Shown here piece after piece: positions 1 to 7,806 of a DNA stretch of 64,000 nt. Location: the NCBI GenBank assembly GCA_031292255.1, contig JARLHN010000041.1:1-64000 (forward strand), written 5' to 3'. The DNA is from Oryzomonas sp. (GTDB taxonomy: Bacteria > Desulfobacterota > Desulfuromonadia > Geobacterales > Pseudopelobacteraceae). The translations under genes were made by a program, and so were the position numbers. The notes below the pieces were generated by a model, which was given only the letters and a program-made list of their open reading frames with translations, did no database searches and was not told where the DNA came from. Position 1 is the first letter of the stretch; each line of letters starts with the position of its first letter.

Positions 1-139
1 CCTGGGGATCAAGAACATCAAGATCGGGCCGTCATTGCCGGCCTTCATCAGCCCCAACGTGCTCAACTTCCTGGTGGAAAACTTCAACCTCGGCCCGATC
101 ACCACCGCCGATGCCGACCTGAAGGCCATACTGGGATAA
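1..139 (+). CDS. hcp: Hydroxylamine reductase (hybrid cluster protein), C-terminal end only
   Basis: The frame opening at base 2 encodes 45 residues and ends at TAA 137-139; the rest of the gene lies upstream of the window. The visible tail includes [17 protein letters not shown] and a final DLKAILG, which match the conserved C-terminus of hybrid cluster proteins. In the family this iron-sulfur-oxygen enzyme reduces hydroxylamine or nitric oxide in the cytoplasm and serves nitrosative-stress defence in anaerobes. The cluster ligands are upstream and cannot be checked. A stem-loop follows the stop directly. Confidence 0.8.
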   Translation, partial: LGIKNIKIGPSLPAFISPNVLNFLVENFNLGPITTADADLKAILG

Positions 140-141
140 CG

Positions 142-172
142 CCGATTCCACATCAAGGATGAAATCAAGGCG
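142..172 (+). repeat. Short copy of a dispersed intergenic repeat
   Basis: About 31 bases just after the hcp stop (a CCGATTCCA block, then ATCAAGGATGAAATCAAGG) are almost identical to bases 36118-36149, which follow the galU stop. Both copies begin immediately after a stop codon in the same orientation. This is a 3'-flank repeat family, here fused to the hcp terminator. Confidence 0.6.
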
Positions 173-203
173 CGGGCTTCGGCTCCGCGCCTTGATGCAT
201 TTT
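164..203 (+). terminator. Intrinsic terminator after hcp
   Basis: A 12-bp perfect stem (ATCAAGGCGCGG pairing with CCGCGCCTTGAT) carries a small TTCG-containing loop and is followed by a short TTTT run. It sits 25 bases after the hcp stop. The U-tract is short, so termination may be partial. Confidence 0.6.
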
Positions 204-301
204 GGAGAGTCCCCGGCGGCTTTGCTAACTGCCTGTTTACGGAGTGATTAATTTTCCCGTACCTCTGCATTGGGACTGTAAATAAAATCATGGATATGGT
301 A

Positions 302-330
302 TTGGAAGATACTCATTGATCAATTATAGT
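302..330 (+). promoter_or_regulatory. Candidate sigma-70 promoter for the CBS-GGDEF gene
   Basis: TTGGAA at 302-307 and TATAGT at 325-330 are separated by exactly 17 bases, about 50 bases upstream of the ATG at 380. The surrounding sequence is AT-rich and intergenic. Confidence 0.4.
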
Positions 331-379
331 GATATATTGAGATATCTAGCCTTTTTACAGATTTCAAGGAACGAAACCG

Positions 380-2134
380 ATGAGCATAGCCGCAAGTAAG
401 ACAAAAACAAAGATCAGGCAGATCATCTCCCGGCAGGTGATCAGTGTAACGCCGGATACGCTGGCGAAGGAAGTGATCGCTTGCATGGCGCAGGCCAGGA
501 TCAGTTGCCTCATCGTGGCGGAAAAGAAAAAGCCGCTTGGAATCTTCACCGAGCGCGACCTGGTCAGGTTGGTCAACGAGCCGGGAGCCTTCGTGAACCG
601 GCCGATCCGTGAACTGATGACCAGCCCGGTGGTTACCATCTCCGGCAGCCTGAACATCTACGAGGCCTACAGCCTTATGCTCACCAACAGGATCCGCCAC
701 CATGTGGTGGTGGACCCAAGCGGCAGGATATTGGGACTCATGACCCAGTCCGACCTGATCAATCACCTGGGACACGAGTACTTCGTGGAGTTGCGCAAGA
801 TCGAACAGGTCATGACGACCGGCGTCATGACCGTCGCCAGCAACGCCCCGATCCGCGAAGCCCTCGGCATCATGGCCGGTCCGGGGATCAGTTGTGTCGT
901 CGTGGCAGACCACCGCATCCCGCTCGGCATCGTGACCGAACGGGATGCGGTCCGGCTGGTGGCCGAAGGCGTTGACCTGGGAACCGTTCCGGTCAGCATG
1001 GCCATGAGCAGTCCGGTGCTGACCGTGGCCACCGGGACATCGGTCTACGAGGCAGCCCTGATCATGAGGCGGGAAAAGATCCGGCGAGTGGTGGTGGTCA
1101 ACAAAGAGGGCAAGATCGAGGGCATCATCACCCAATCCGATATCATCAAGGGGCTGGAAGGGCACTACATCGAATCATTGAAGGAGATCATCCGGACGAA
1201 GGAAAACATCTTCCAGCAGACCGCCAAAGAGCTACTGGACAAGACCATCTTCCTGGACAATATCCTCAGGTCCTCCATCAGCATGGCGATCGTCGCTACC
1301 GACAGCGCGTTGAAAATCAAGTACTTCAACCCGGTGGCGGAAAAGGTGTTCGGGTGCAGCGCGGCCTCGGCCATCGGCCATTCTGCCGCGGATGTGCTCT
1401 TCCTGGAGGAAATCGCCCCCATCAGCCTGCCCACGGCACGGGAGACGCTGCTGAGTGAGGGCAAGTGCACCTTTCCCGCCGAAAAACGAAAGGATGGGGC
1501 CACCCTCTTCTACGACGGCAGCATGTCCGCCATCCTGGACAAGCAGGACAAGCTGGCGGGTTTCGTGCTGATGCTCGACGATATAACCGAGCGCAGGCAA
1601 CGCGAGGACACCATCCATCACTTGGCGTATCATGACGCCTTGACCGGCCTGCCCAACCGGGTATTGCTCAACGACCGCCTTTGCCAGGCGCTGGCCTCGG
1701 CAAGCCGCACCGGCACCCGGGGGGCGCTGATGCTCCTCGACCTGGACCGCTTCAAGGATATCAACGACAGCCTCGGGCACAGCATGGGCGACCTGCTGCT
1801 CAAGGCCGTCGGCGAGCGGCTGACGGGGCTCCTGCGCAAGAGCGATACCGTCTCACGCATGGGGGGGGACGAATTCGTGTTGCTGTTGCCGACCATAGCC
1901 TCGACGGAAAGTGCCGCCGTGACCGCCGCCAAGATCGTCGCGGCGTTTAACAAGCCATTCGTCTGCAACGGGCACATCCTCTCAATAACCGCCAGCATCG
2001 GGATTGCGGATTTCCCCGATGACGGCGAGGATGCGGAAACCGTGGTGAAAAATGCCGACATCGCCCTTTACCGGGTCAAGGAGGCGGGGAAAAACGCTTT
2101 CCAGCGCTATACCACGCCGCCGGAAAGCGGGTAG
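380..2134 (+). CDS. Diguanylate cyclase with four CBS domains and a PAS domain
   Basis: The 584-residue protein has two tandem CBS pairs (about residues 1-245), recognisable from repeated IFTERDLVRLV and GLMTQSDLI-type segments. A linker and PAS domain follow (about 290-405), then a GGDEF domain (about 410-578). The catalytic GGDEF motif is intact near residue 495. An RxxD (RKSD) lies exactly five residues before it, so a c-di-GMP product-inhibition site is present. No signal peptide or membrane segment is visible, so it should be cytosolic. By family knowledge CBS pairs bind adenine nucleotides, so an energy-state input to c-di-GMP synthesis is an inference. The ATG is preceded by AAGGAACGAAACCG. 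It appears to be a single-gene unit. Confidence 0.85.
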   Translation: MSIAASKTKTKIRQIISRQVISVTPDTLAKEVIACMAQARISCLIVAEKKKPLGIFTERDLVRLVNEPGAFVNRPIRELMTSPVVTISGSLNIYEAYSLMLTNRIRHHVVVDPSGRILGLMTQSDLINHLGHEYFVELRKIEQVMTTGVMTVASNAPIREALGIMAGPGISCVVVADHRIPLGIVTERDAVRLVAEGVDLGTVPVSMAMSSPVLTVATGTSVYEAALIMRREKIRRVVVVNKEGKIEGIITQSDIIKGLEGHYIESLKEIIRTKENIFQQTAKELLDKTIFLDNILRSSISMAIVATDSALKIKYFNPVAEKVFGCSAASAIGHSAADVLFLEEIAPISLPTARETLLSEGKCTFPAEKRKDGATLFYDGSMSAILDKQDKLAGFVLMLDDITERRQREDTIHHLAYHDALTGLPNRVLLNDRLCQALASASRTGTRGALMLLDLDRFKDINDSLGHSMGDLLLKAVGERLTGLLRKSDTVSRMGGDEFVLLLPTIASTESAAVTAAKIVAAFNKPFVCNGHILSITASIGIADFPDDGEDAETVVKNADIALYRVKEAGKNAFQRYTTPPESG

Positions 2135-2302
2135 CCCTTGGGACACGCGGAGGAGTCCCGGCTTTTCCGTGGGTGCTGTACTTTGGGATGATTTTTTGTA
2201 TCTATCTGCTTTGCACAGTCTTTATATCTCCTGTTGCTTCGATTCCTCTTGTGCCTTTGCCTCCCTCTCGTCCATGGATTTCGTCGTGTCGCACGATAGA
2301 CA

Positions 2303-2380
2303 ACGAAAAAGCCCGCCATTTCTGACGGGCTTCCGTACTCTATCGAATGTTGCCGGGTTTAAATATGGCGAGAGAGGACA
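2303..2380 (-). repeat. Left imperfect direct repeat (candidate att site) of the tRNA-Ser element
   Basis: About 78 bases match 7543-7625 in order: the terminator hairpin, then TGCCGG, then an AT-rich stretch, then a degenerate copy of the tRNA 3' end (TGGCGAGAGAGGA at 2366-2378). On the right, the same order leads into the real tRNA-Ser gene. This is the expected trace of integration into a tRNA 3' end, but the core is diverged, so the exact crossover point is unclear. Confidence 0.55.
2305..2334 (-). terminator. Intrinsic terminator at the left end of the integrated element
   Basis: On the minus strand a stem of AAGCCCG and CGGGCTT is followed by a TTTTT run. It resembles the terminator below the tRNA-Ser gene (7545-7577) in stem, loop and flanks. 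It is probably the original tRNA-Ser terminator, moved away by insertion of the element. Confidence 0.65.
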
Positions 2381-2436
2381 TCTAATTCATTGGTATCTAT
2401 TTGTAAATAAAGCTTATTATTTATAAGCAAACCAAT

Positions 2437-2458
2437 ATACCTCCAAACATACCTCCAA
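2437..2458 (+). repeat. Two arm-type direct repeats at the left end of the element
   Basis: ATACCTCCAAA at 2437-2447 and ATACCTCCAA at 2449-2458 are nearly contiguous. The same unit occurs four more times at 7421-7497, upstream of the integrase. Their restriction to the two ends of the element suggests integrase or excisionase binding sites. Confidence 0.6.
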
Positions 2459-2476
2459 TTTAATTGCACAAGGGAA

Positions 2477-2707
2477 TTAACTGGAAACTTCCGGCTGACA
2501 GATCAATTGCCGAATATCAGCAACATTCCAGCAGGTCGTTCGTTCCCCGAGCTTTATCGGTTGCGGATAACGCCCTGACTTCACACCGGCCCACCATGTT
2601 GACTTGCTTACAGGAATGACAGGCGGAATGCCCTTCTTTTTATTGCCAAGAATCTGAGACAGCCGCACAAGGCCGATTTCAGGAAGTATATTGTTTTGCG
2701 TTTGCAT
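2477..2707 (-). CDS. AlpA-family small DNA-binding regulator / excisionase-like protein
   Basis: The 76-residue protein has the AlpA/MerR-like helix-turn-helix pattern: RLSQILGN, then IPVSKSTWWAGVKSGRYPQPIKLG, then WNVADIRQLI. Family members are phage and satellite regulators that switch on integrase genes or act as directionality factors. It is the last gene of the minus-strand pair with the HUH protein (8-base gap), close to the left arm repeats, which suits a role in excision or integrase control. The role is inferred; the fold assignment is fairly secure. Confidence 0.75.
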   Translation of the reverse strand: MQTQNNILPEIGLVRLSQILGNKKKGIPPVIPVSKSTWWAGVKSGRYPQPIKLGERTTCWNVADIRQLICQPEVSS

Positions 2708-2715
2708 AGTCCCTC

Positions 2716-3933
2716 CTAAAACGGCAGATCAACGGCTATCGGTTCATCGTCGTATGCCAATACCGTGTCTATGCCGTCCATTGCTACCTGGATCATTGTA
2801 ATGAAATCCATACCGGTTTTCGCAGATGTTCCCCTTGTGGTATGAATACGCCCCAGCTTATCCCGCCAGAAGCGTACTCGTTTGGGAGCGGGCAAGGACA
2901 TACCCCAATCTGCCACATAGCCGCCATTCTCCTTAATTTCCCATTCAAGCCGTTCTTTGATCCGCAGAAAGGCATTGCGCTTGCTTCTACCGTAAAAGTC
3001 ATATTTGACTGGTTTTGAGCCTTGTAAAAGGTTTTGCGTCATGCCGTAGCGCTTACCGTCAATCGGGCAATTACCCTTCTTCATATATTTGAGCATGTAG
3101 TTGACGGCATGATCCTGGTTATTGAGTCTTTTCACGTTGACGCTGTTATTGGCCTGCCCCCATATCTTGACGAGATATTTGGCTTCGATGAATTGGCGAT
3201 CAACCAGGAGATGAAAATGGATGTTGCCGTTTTGCTGAACCTCAGCCACCCATATGTAACTAAGCCGCCAGGACACCTTGCCGGTCTTTTCCGCCATACG
3301 GTCGTATTTTTTTTTCAAGGTATTGAGGAACTTGGTAAACTGTTTCTTAGCCCATTCCTGGCAAACTCTGCCATCTTCATCCAGTGTTGATCGTGACGGA
3401 TCACAGGTCAGGGTAATGAATAACTTAAAGGAGGTAATACGGCAATCAACCGCCCGGCGTATCTTCTTTTTGGCCTGACGGGTAAACTCGGTTGATTTAG
3501 CCTTGCCAGTACGACCAGGAGCACGCTTATTGCCACGGGAATAACACCCGCCGGTAATCTCTCCACTAGGGTAAACATTCAAACAGGCACCAACCCCAAA
3601 ACCTTGAGCTTCTTCATAATCAAGCAACGTTTGCCGTTGATCGTGAGTAAGATCACTCAAGTCACGCCGTGAAGGATTTGAAAGAATACGATTTAAGGTA
3701 TCTGTCAGAGTTTCTGAACTGTTATCAAGTTCAAGAAGCCGCCCTTCGGGCTGGCAGTATGTTTCCATGCCTGGGAGCGGAGGATGGTAATTGCTGCGTC
3801 GCTCTGTGTGAGGTTCCGACTTACCGGTGGGGATGCCGGTTGAACCGGCAAACCCCACCGGCAAGCCGGGGCTATTTAAAACCTTTATGCTCTGCTGTGA
3901 TTGAAAACCTGTAGGTTCGTGCTGAGGGAACAT
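2716..3933 (-). CDS. HUH-type rolling-circle replication initiator (Rep)
   Basis: The 405-residue protein carries the three Rep motifs in order: FITLTCDP near residues 172-179, HFHLLVD near 239-245 (the metal-binding HUH signature), and YMLKYMKK near 279-286 with two candidate catalytic tyrosines. Proteins of this family nick one strand of a plasmid or phage origin and stay covalently attached to the 5' end. A strong AGGAGG lies four bases before the ATG. The first 80 residues look low-complexity and are not recognised. The gene implies that the excised element can or could replicate as a circle. No helicase domain is visible, so a host helicase would be needed. Confidence 0.8.
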   Translation of the reverse strand: MFPQHEPTGFQSQQSIKVLNSPGLPVGFAGSTGIPTGKSEPHTERRSNYHPPLPGMETYCQPEGRLLELDNSSETLTDTLNRILSNPSRRDLSDLTHDQRQTLLDYEEAQGFGVGACLNVYPSGEITGGCYSRGNKRAPGRTGKAKSTEFTRQAKKKIRRAVDCRITSFKLFITLTCDPSRSTLDEDGRVCQEWAKKQFTKFLNTLKKKYDRMAEKTGKVSWRLSYIWVAEVQQNGNIHFHLLVDRQFIEAKYLVKIWGQANNSVNVKRLNNQDHAVNYMLKYMKKGNCPIDGKRYGMTQNLLQGSKPVKYDFYGRSKRNAFLRIKERLEWEIKENGGYVADWGMSLPAPKRVRFWRDKLGRIHTTRGTSAKTGMDFITMIQVAMDGIDTVLAYDDEPIAVDLPF

Positions 3934-4002
3934 GGTGCCTCCTGAGGATTAAAATTTTCCTCAGGAGACCACGAAATCAGGGGAGGGGATCGGACACGGA
4001 AA

Positions 4003-4947
4003 TCACTTTTTTTTGTCCGTGCTTAATACATGACGCCAAAGATTGCGGTCTGGCTGTAGTGCACGGGCTAATGCCTCTGGTTCATCTGGAAGGTCATCAT
4101 TCAAATTGCATTTACTATCTTTATCAAATGCCTCAATCAATTCGAAAAGGTCTTGGGGGGTAAGGGGCTTTTGTGTTACGTGGGAGAGTGCAGAGATAAA
4201 CCCGACCTGTGAAAGCAGGATATTCCGGCGGGAATTAACTCCCCTGGGAGGTTTCAAGGATGCTTCTATCAGTTTCCGGTACTTGCCTGATGAATGGCCT
4301 GCCCGTAGCTGGATTATCTGCTTGCCGATAACAGGATCATGGAGCAAGAACTGGTCAAGCCGGAGTAACTTCTCCAATGAGTCGAAATCCCCGTATTGAG
4401 CCTTGCGGTATAATCGTGTAGGAGACATGCGGTAGAGAGCCCAACAAGGGACCGCCACAAAAACGTAGAAGCTACTCTCCAGGGGAGTCTCTGCAACGAG
4501 TTTATTCATTCTTCTCCTGATAGCGGCACTGGTCGGGACGTTTGAGAATTCTTCTTCAAGGCTCTTCTCAGAGATATCAAGGACCATTTGCAGCAACTCC
4601 CAAGCCTCTTTCATCTCATCCGGTGACTGATGAATATCAATCGATACATTCTTTTCAACACTTTTTTGTTTGGCAATTTTTTTGAGCATTCCGGCAAAAA
4701 AATTAACAAAGTTTTTGCCGTAAACTGCTGACCAGATGGCTTTAGTCTGTTCGATTGTTCTTCGGGGTGCTCGGTACATGGCAAACCAGGAGGGGAGATC
4801 CGGAAGAGGGAATTTGTGACTGGCGAAGCGCCGAAGCTTCAGCGCCTGGAAGTCTTCATGCATATCCTGAACGGTTGAAACCAGGTGGGCAGCAAATACC
4901 CTGATGATATAGGGCTTATCCTTACCCCATTTTTGCATTTCCATCAT
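4003..4947 (-). CDS. Hypothetical protein of the integrated element
   Basis: The 314-residue protein is not recognised. It is largely helical and charged, without a signal peptide or clear membrane segments, and ends in a lysine-rich tail. An AGGAGG precedes two consecutive ATG codons, at 4947 and 4944; the second has the better spacing. It lies upstream of the Rep gene on the same strand, about 70 bases away, so the two and the AlpA-like gene probably form one transcript. A replication or maintenance accessory role is possible from context only. Confidence 0.6.
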   Translation of the reverse strand: MMEMQKWGKDKPYIIRVFAAHLVSTVQDMHEDFQALKLRRFASHKFPLPDLPSWFAMYRAPRRTIEQTKAIWSAVYGKNFVNFFAGMLKKIAKQKSVEKNVSIDIHQSPDEMKEAWELLQMVLDISEKSLEEEFSNVPTSAAIRRRMNKLVAETPLESSFYVFVAVPCWALYRMSPTRLYRKAQYGDFDSLEKLLRLDQFLLHDPVIGKQIIQLRAGHSSGKYRKLIEASLKPPRGVNSRRNILLSQVGFISALSHVTQKPLTPQDLFELIEAFDKDSKCNLNDDLPDEPEALARALQPDRNLWRHVLSTDKKK

Positions 4948-5066
4948 GCAACCTCCTGAATTTCCGATTGACTTGTTGTGAGTTGGATATTAGCATGCCG
5001 CAACTGTAGGATGATTGCAACAGAGGACTGTGATTTGTCTAACTAGTTGGAAAAAAGGTAATTGAG

Positions 5067-5540
5067 ATGTTTTGCCCAAAATGTGGAACTGAATATCGTG
5101 ATGGCTTTTCAAAATGCTCTGACTGCGGCAGCATTCTTGTGAATGAGCCACCTCCGCCAAAGCAGAACAAGAAACTGGAGAAGCCTCCAATAGCCCTCTA
5201 TTCTCCAACTGACGAACTTGAGCTCTCTATGATTCGCGGCCTCCTAGATGCAGACGAGATTCGCTACTTTGTGTTAAACGATTATTTTGGCTCCATGCGT
5301 GTTGGTCCGCAGATCGATCTAATCAATAAAAAAACGATTATGGTCGCTCCTGAAGACATTGGCCGCGCAAAGGAACTCATTTCAAGTTTCCTTGAACGAC
5401 AGTTGCCAGAAGATGGCGAAGAGCAAGAACAATATACAATTGGGCAAAAGCTAAGAATGATTTTTGAAGCGATGTTCTTTTGGTGGTTCGTGCCAGGAAG
5501 GAAACGCCGCAAGAAACAGCCTGACACGCCAAGGCTATAA
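5067..5540 (+). CDS. Zinc-ribbon plus DUF2007-like protein
   Basis: The 157-residue protein begins with a zinc ribbon (CPKCG at 3-7, then CSDCG near 17-21). After a proline/lysine linker comes a domain of about 70 residues (ALYSPTDELELSMIRGLLDADEIRYFV, through INKKTIMVAPEDIGRAKELI) that resembles the DUF2007 putative signal-transducing fold. The tail is basic. It is transcribed divergently from the replication genes and may be cargo. AAGGT precedes the start. Function unknown. Confidence 0.6.
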   Translation: MFCPKCGTEYRDGFSKCSDCGSILVNEPPPPKQNKKLEKPPIALYSPTDELELSMIRGLLDADEIRYFVLNDYFGSMRVGPQIDLINKKTIMVAPEDIGRAKELISSFLERQLPEDGEEQEQYTIGQKLRMIFEAMFFWWFVPGRKRRKKQPDTPRL

Positions 5541-5616
5541 GCGATGCTTAACAATCTGATTCTGCAGTGAAACTCGCAAACCCCAGACCCGTTAATCGAA
5601 TGGATTAGGAACTTTT

Positions 5617-6018
5617 ATGACATGTAACTTATCAACATTAAGAAGATCAATATTTGTTGTAGCTTTTATTGGATGCTATTTTATGGCTTTTATTGCCACA
5701 TTATGTCTATTTATTAATCATGAGCCTTTATATAGGAGGGCTCTTGGTGCAATCTGTTTTTATTATGTATGTTATTTCTTTACAATACTTAATACAACCA
5801 TATCAGTTAATGATGATTTAATAGAATTCAATAGTTTAATAAATAAGAAAAAAGTTATGTGTTCCAGTATTATATCAATACATAAAAATAGATGGATCGG
5901 TTGCCTGATATTCAAGACTACATCAGGTTCTATTTGGGTATCTACTAACCTTAATGGAATTAAAGAGCTGATAACTATGATAAAAACAAATAACACATCG
6001 TTAAAGGTAACAATATAA
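5617..6018 (+). CDS. Small membrane protein, AT-rich, unknown
   Basis: The 133-residue protein has two hydrophobic segments (about 11-33 and 40-60), followed by a soluble region beginning ISVNDDLIEFNSL. That region recalls the bacterial PH-like domains often attached to paired membrane helices. Base composition is far more AT-rich than the flanking chromosome, which supports recent acquisition. AGGAAC lies before the ATG. It follows the zinc-ribbon gene on the same strand after 76 bases. No function can be assigned. Confidence 0.5.
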   Translation: MTCNLSTLRRSIFVVAFIGCYFMAFIATLCLFINHEPLYRRALGAICFYYVCYFFTILNTTISVNDDLIEFNSLINKKKVMCSSIISIHKNRWIGCLIFKTTSGSIWVSTNLNGIKELITMIKTNNTSLKVTI

Positions 6019-6136
6019 AATAGCAGTCTGACCAGAGAGTACACTGGGCAAGCCAGTGACTGCTAGAGCCTTTAGAGTGAAATATGTTCTTCCCATTGGT
6101 GCCCACTTTTATACGCGTTTGGGAGCCAACGAGAAA

Positions 6137-7406
6137 TCACGCCATTCTCTTCAAAGGTATCACCTTTGCACCAGCCTTCAATCCGTCAAGGTAATCAGCC
6201 CAAAGCTGCATCATCTTCTTTCGTGCCTCAAGGTGTGTAGTTCGATTGTACGCACGTCCTAACGCATCTCTAACGGTATGGGCAAGCTGATGTTCAATTA
6301 CTTCCGGCTTTATTTGTAATACTTCATCAAGAATTGTTCTCGCCATTGCCCTGAATCCATGGGCGGTCATTTCCTCTTTGCTATACCCCATACGCCTTAT
6401 TGCCTGATTGATAGTGTTGTCGCTGATCGGTTTTAAGGTTGTCGTCATGCTGGGAAAAAGAAAACTCCCCGAACCGGTGAGAGGATGGAGCGCCTTAAGT
6501 ATTTCGATGGCTTGCCGGGACAAGGGAACAAGATGCTTCTCCCCCTTACGAGCTTCTTTGAGGCGCTTCTTTGAGGCGCTTCTTTAATTTCATCCGTTCA
6601 ATTGGCACATTCCACTCACCTACATCAAGATCAAATTCAGACCATTCGGCCCAACGAATCTCACCGGGACGCTGGAAGACAAGGGCAGAAAGCCGCATAG
6701 CACACTTGACAACAAATGATCCAGTGTACTCATCCATTGCCCGCAGAAACGGCGCAACATCTTTGGGATCGGTAAGGGCTGCATGGTGTTTTGGAATAAC
6801 AGGCGTAAGCGTTCCCTTCAAATCAGCCGTACAATCACGCTCAGCACGTCCGGTGGCAACTGCATAACGAAACACTTGACCGCAGATTGATTTGATCCTG
6901 TGCGCCGTTTCGATTTTTTCGCGTGCTTCAATACGCCGGAATACCTGTAGCAGATCGGTTGCTTTAAGATCGGCAATCGGGCGAGCACCCACATGGGGAA
7001 AAACATCACGCTTCAAGCGACTGATTACTGTTGCAGCATGCGTCGTAGACCATACCGGCAGTTGCCGGTTATACCATTCCCATGCTATCGCTTCGAATGT
7101 GTCTGCCAATTGCTCTAGGGATTGCTTCTGAGCTTTACGCGCCTCACCTGGGTCAACGCCATTGGCTAACAATTGCTTTACTTCTTCACGGCGCTGTCGC
7201 GCGGCAGCGAGACTCACGGCAGGGTAAGCGCCCATGGCAAGGATTTTCCGCTTACCTCCAAAACGGTAATCAAACCTCCACAGCTTGCCGCCTGTAGGAG
7301 TCACCAGGAGGAAGAGGCCGTACCCGTCCATCAGCTTATAATCCTGGGCCTGTGGTTTTGCGCTTTTGACTTGAGAGTCAGAGAGGGGAGTAATCCGCTT
7401 GGGCAT
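6137..7406 (-). pseudogene. int: Tyrosine recombinase (integrase), frameshifted by a 13-bp duplication
   Basis: Two reading frames together encode one P4-like phage integrase of about 420 residues. The N-terminal part starts at 7406 (MPKRITPLSDSQVK, preceded by GGAG) and carries the DUF4102-like and core-binding domains up to RMKLKKRLKEA. The C-terminal part continues with SRQAIEILKALHPLTGSG, the HGFRAMART box (HxxR) and HTVRDALGRAYNRT with the catalytic tyrosine. A perfect tandem duplication at 6553-6578 shifts the frame and creates a stop. Removing one 13-base copy restores EARKGEKHLVPLS, the usual family sequence. The gene points away from tRNA-Ser. The product as written would lack most catalytic residues. 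Confidence 0.85.
6553..6578 (+). repeat. 13-bp perfect tandem duplication that breaks the integrase
   Basis: CTTCTTTGAGGCG occurs at 6553-6565 and again at 6566-6578, with a further partial CTTCTTT at 6579-6585. A 13-base insertion cannot keep frame. It converts the integrase into two open frames. Confidence 0.9.
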
Positions 7407-7420
7407 GGGCTTTTCTCCTT

Positions 7421-7497
7421 TTTGGAGGTATGGAGAAGAACGTTTTGGAGGTATCCACTTTATTTTGGAGGTATAGCACCCCATATATACCTCCAAA
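7421..7497 (-). repeat. Four arm-type repeats upstream of the integrase
   Basis: TTTGGAGGTAT occurs at 7421-7431, 7444-7454 and 7464-7474, spaced about 20-23 bases apart, and once inverted at 7487-7497. The same unit is present twice at the other end of the element (2437-2458). Helical-turn spacing and presence at both ends match arm-type binding sites of tyrosine integrases. They may also overlap the integrase promoter and allow autoregulation. Confidence 0.65.
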
Positions 7498-7544
7498 AAA
7501 GCTGGACTACATCATACCAAGCTGGACAAACCAGAACAAGAAAA

Positions 7545-7577
7545 AAGAAAAAGCCCCTGATTTCTCAAGGGCTTTTA
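7545..7577 (-). terminator. Intrinsic terminator downstream of tRNA-Ser
   Basis: On the minus strand AAAGCCC, a loop, and GGGCTTT are followed by a T-rich tail. It lies about 30 bases beyond the tRNA CCA end. It is similar to the hairpin at 2305-2334 and is probably the copy carried in by the element. Confidence 0.65.
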
Positions 7578-7607
7578 AACTGCATCGGACTCTGCCGGAT
7601 TATTTAC

Positions 7608-7698
7608 TGGCGGAGAGAGAGGGATTCGAACCCTCGGTACGCTATTAACGTACACACGCTTTCCAGGCGTGCTCCTTCAACCGCTCGGACATCTCTCC
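7608..7698 (-). tRNA. tRNA-Ser (anticodon GGA)
   Basis: The 91-base gene on the minus strand has a GGAGAGA/TCTCTCC acceptor stem, discriminator G and encoded CCA. The anticodon stem is CACGC/GCGTG with loop CTGGAAA (anticodon GGA). A long variable arm typical of class II tRNAs and a GGTTCGAATCC T-arm are present. It reads UCC and UCU serine codons. The integrated element abuts its 3' end. Confidence 0.95.
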
Positions 7699-7806
7699 AC
7701 ACAAGGAGAGGAAATATAATATAGCCGGATGCATTTGTCCAGCATTTCATATTATGCTTTGAAAAGTTGACGGGATGATTGTACAGTCCGGTCAGGAGCC
7801 ATAACG

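Larger units (their letters stand above)
2366..7607 (-). mobile_element. Small integrated element at tRNA-Ser(GGA), probably immobilised
   Basis: The roughly 5.2-kb segment lies between a degenerate tRNA-end copy and the intact tRNA-Ser. It holds an AlpA-like regulator, an HUH replication initiator, a 314-residue unknown protein, two AT-rich genes and a tyrosine integrase beside the tRNA. Repeats with the unit ATACCTCCAA occur near both ends and fit integrase arm-type sites. No capsid or conjugation genes are seen, so it is more like a satellite or an integrated replicon than a complete phage. The integrase is frameshifted, so excision would need a helper integrase. Confidence 0.7.

Noticed and set aside
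320-1165. 281-residue minus-strand frame opposite the CBS-GGDEF gene
   Set aside because: It is the antisense shadow of a well-supported gene, is His/Asp-rich in the way antisense frames of GC-rich genes are, and has no ribosome site.
2052-2426. 124-residue frame after the GGDEF gene
   Set aside because: It overlaps the end of that gene and crosses the displaced tRNA terminator and att repeat; no ribosome site.
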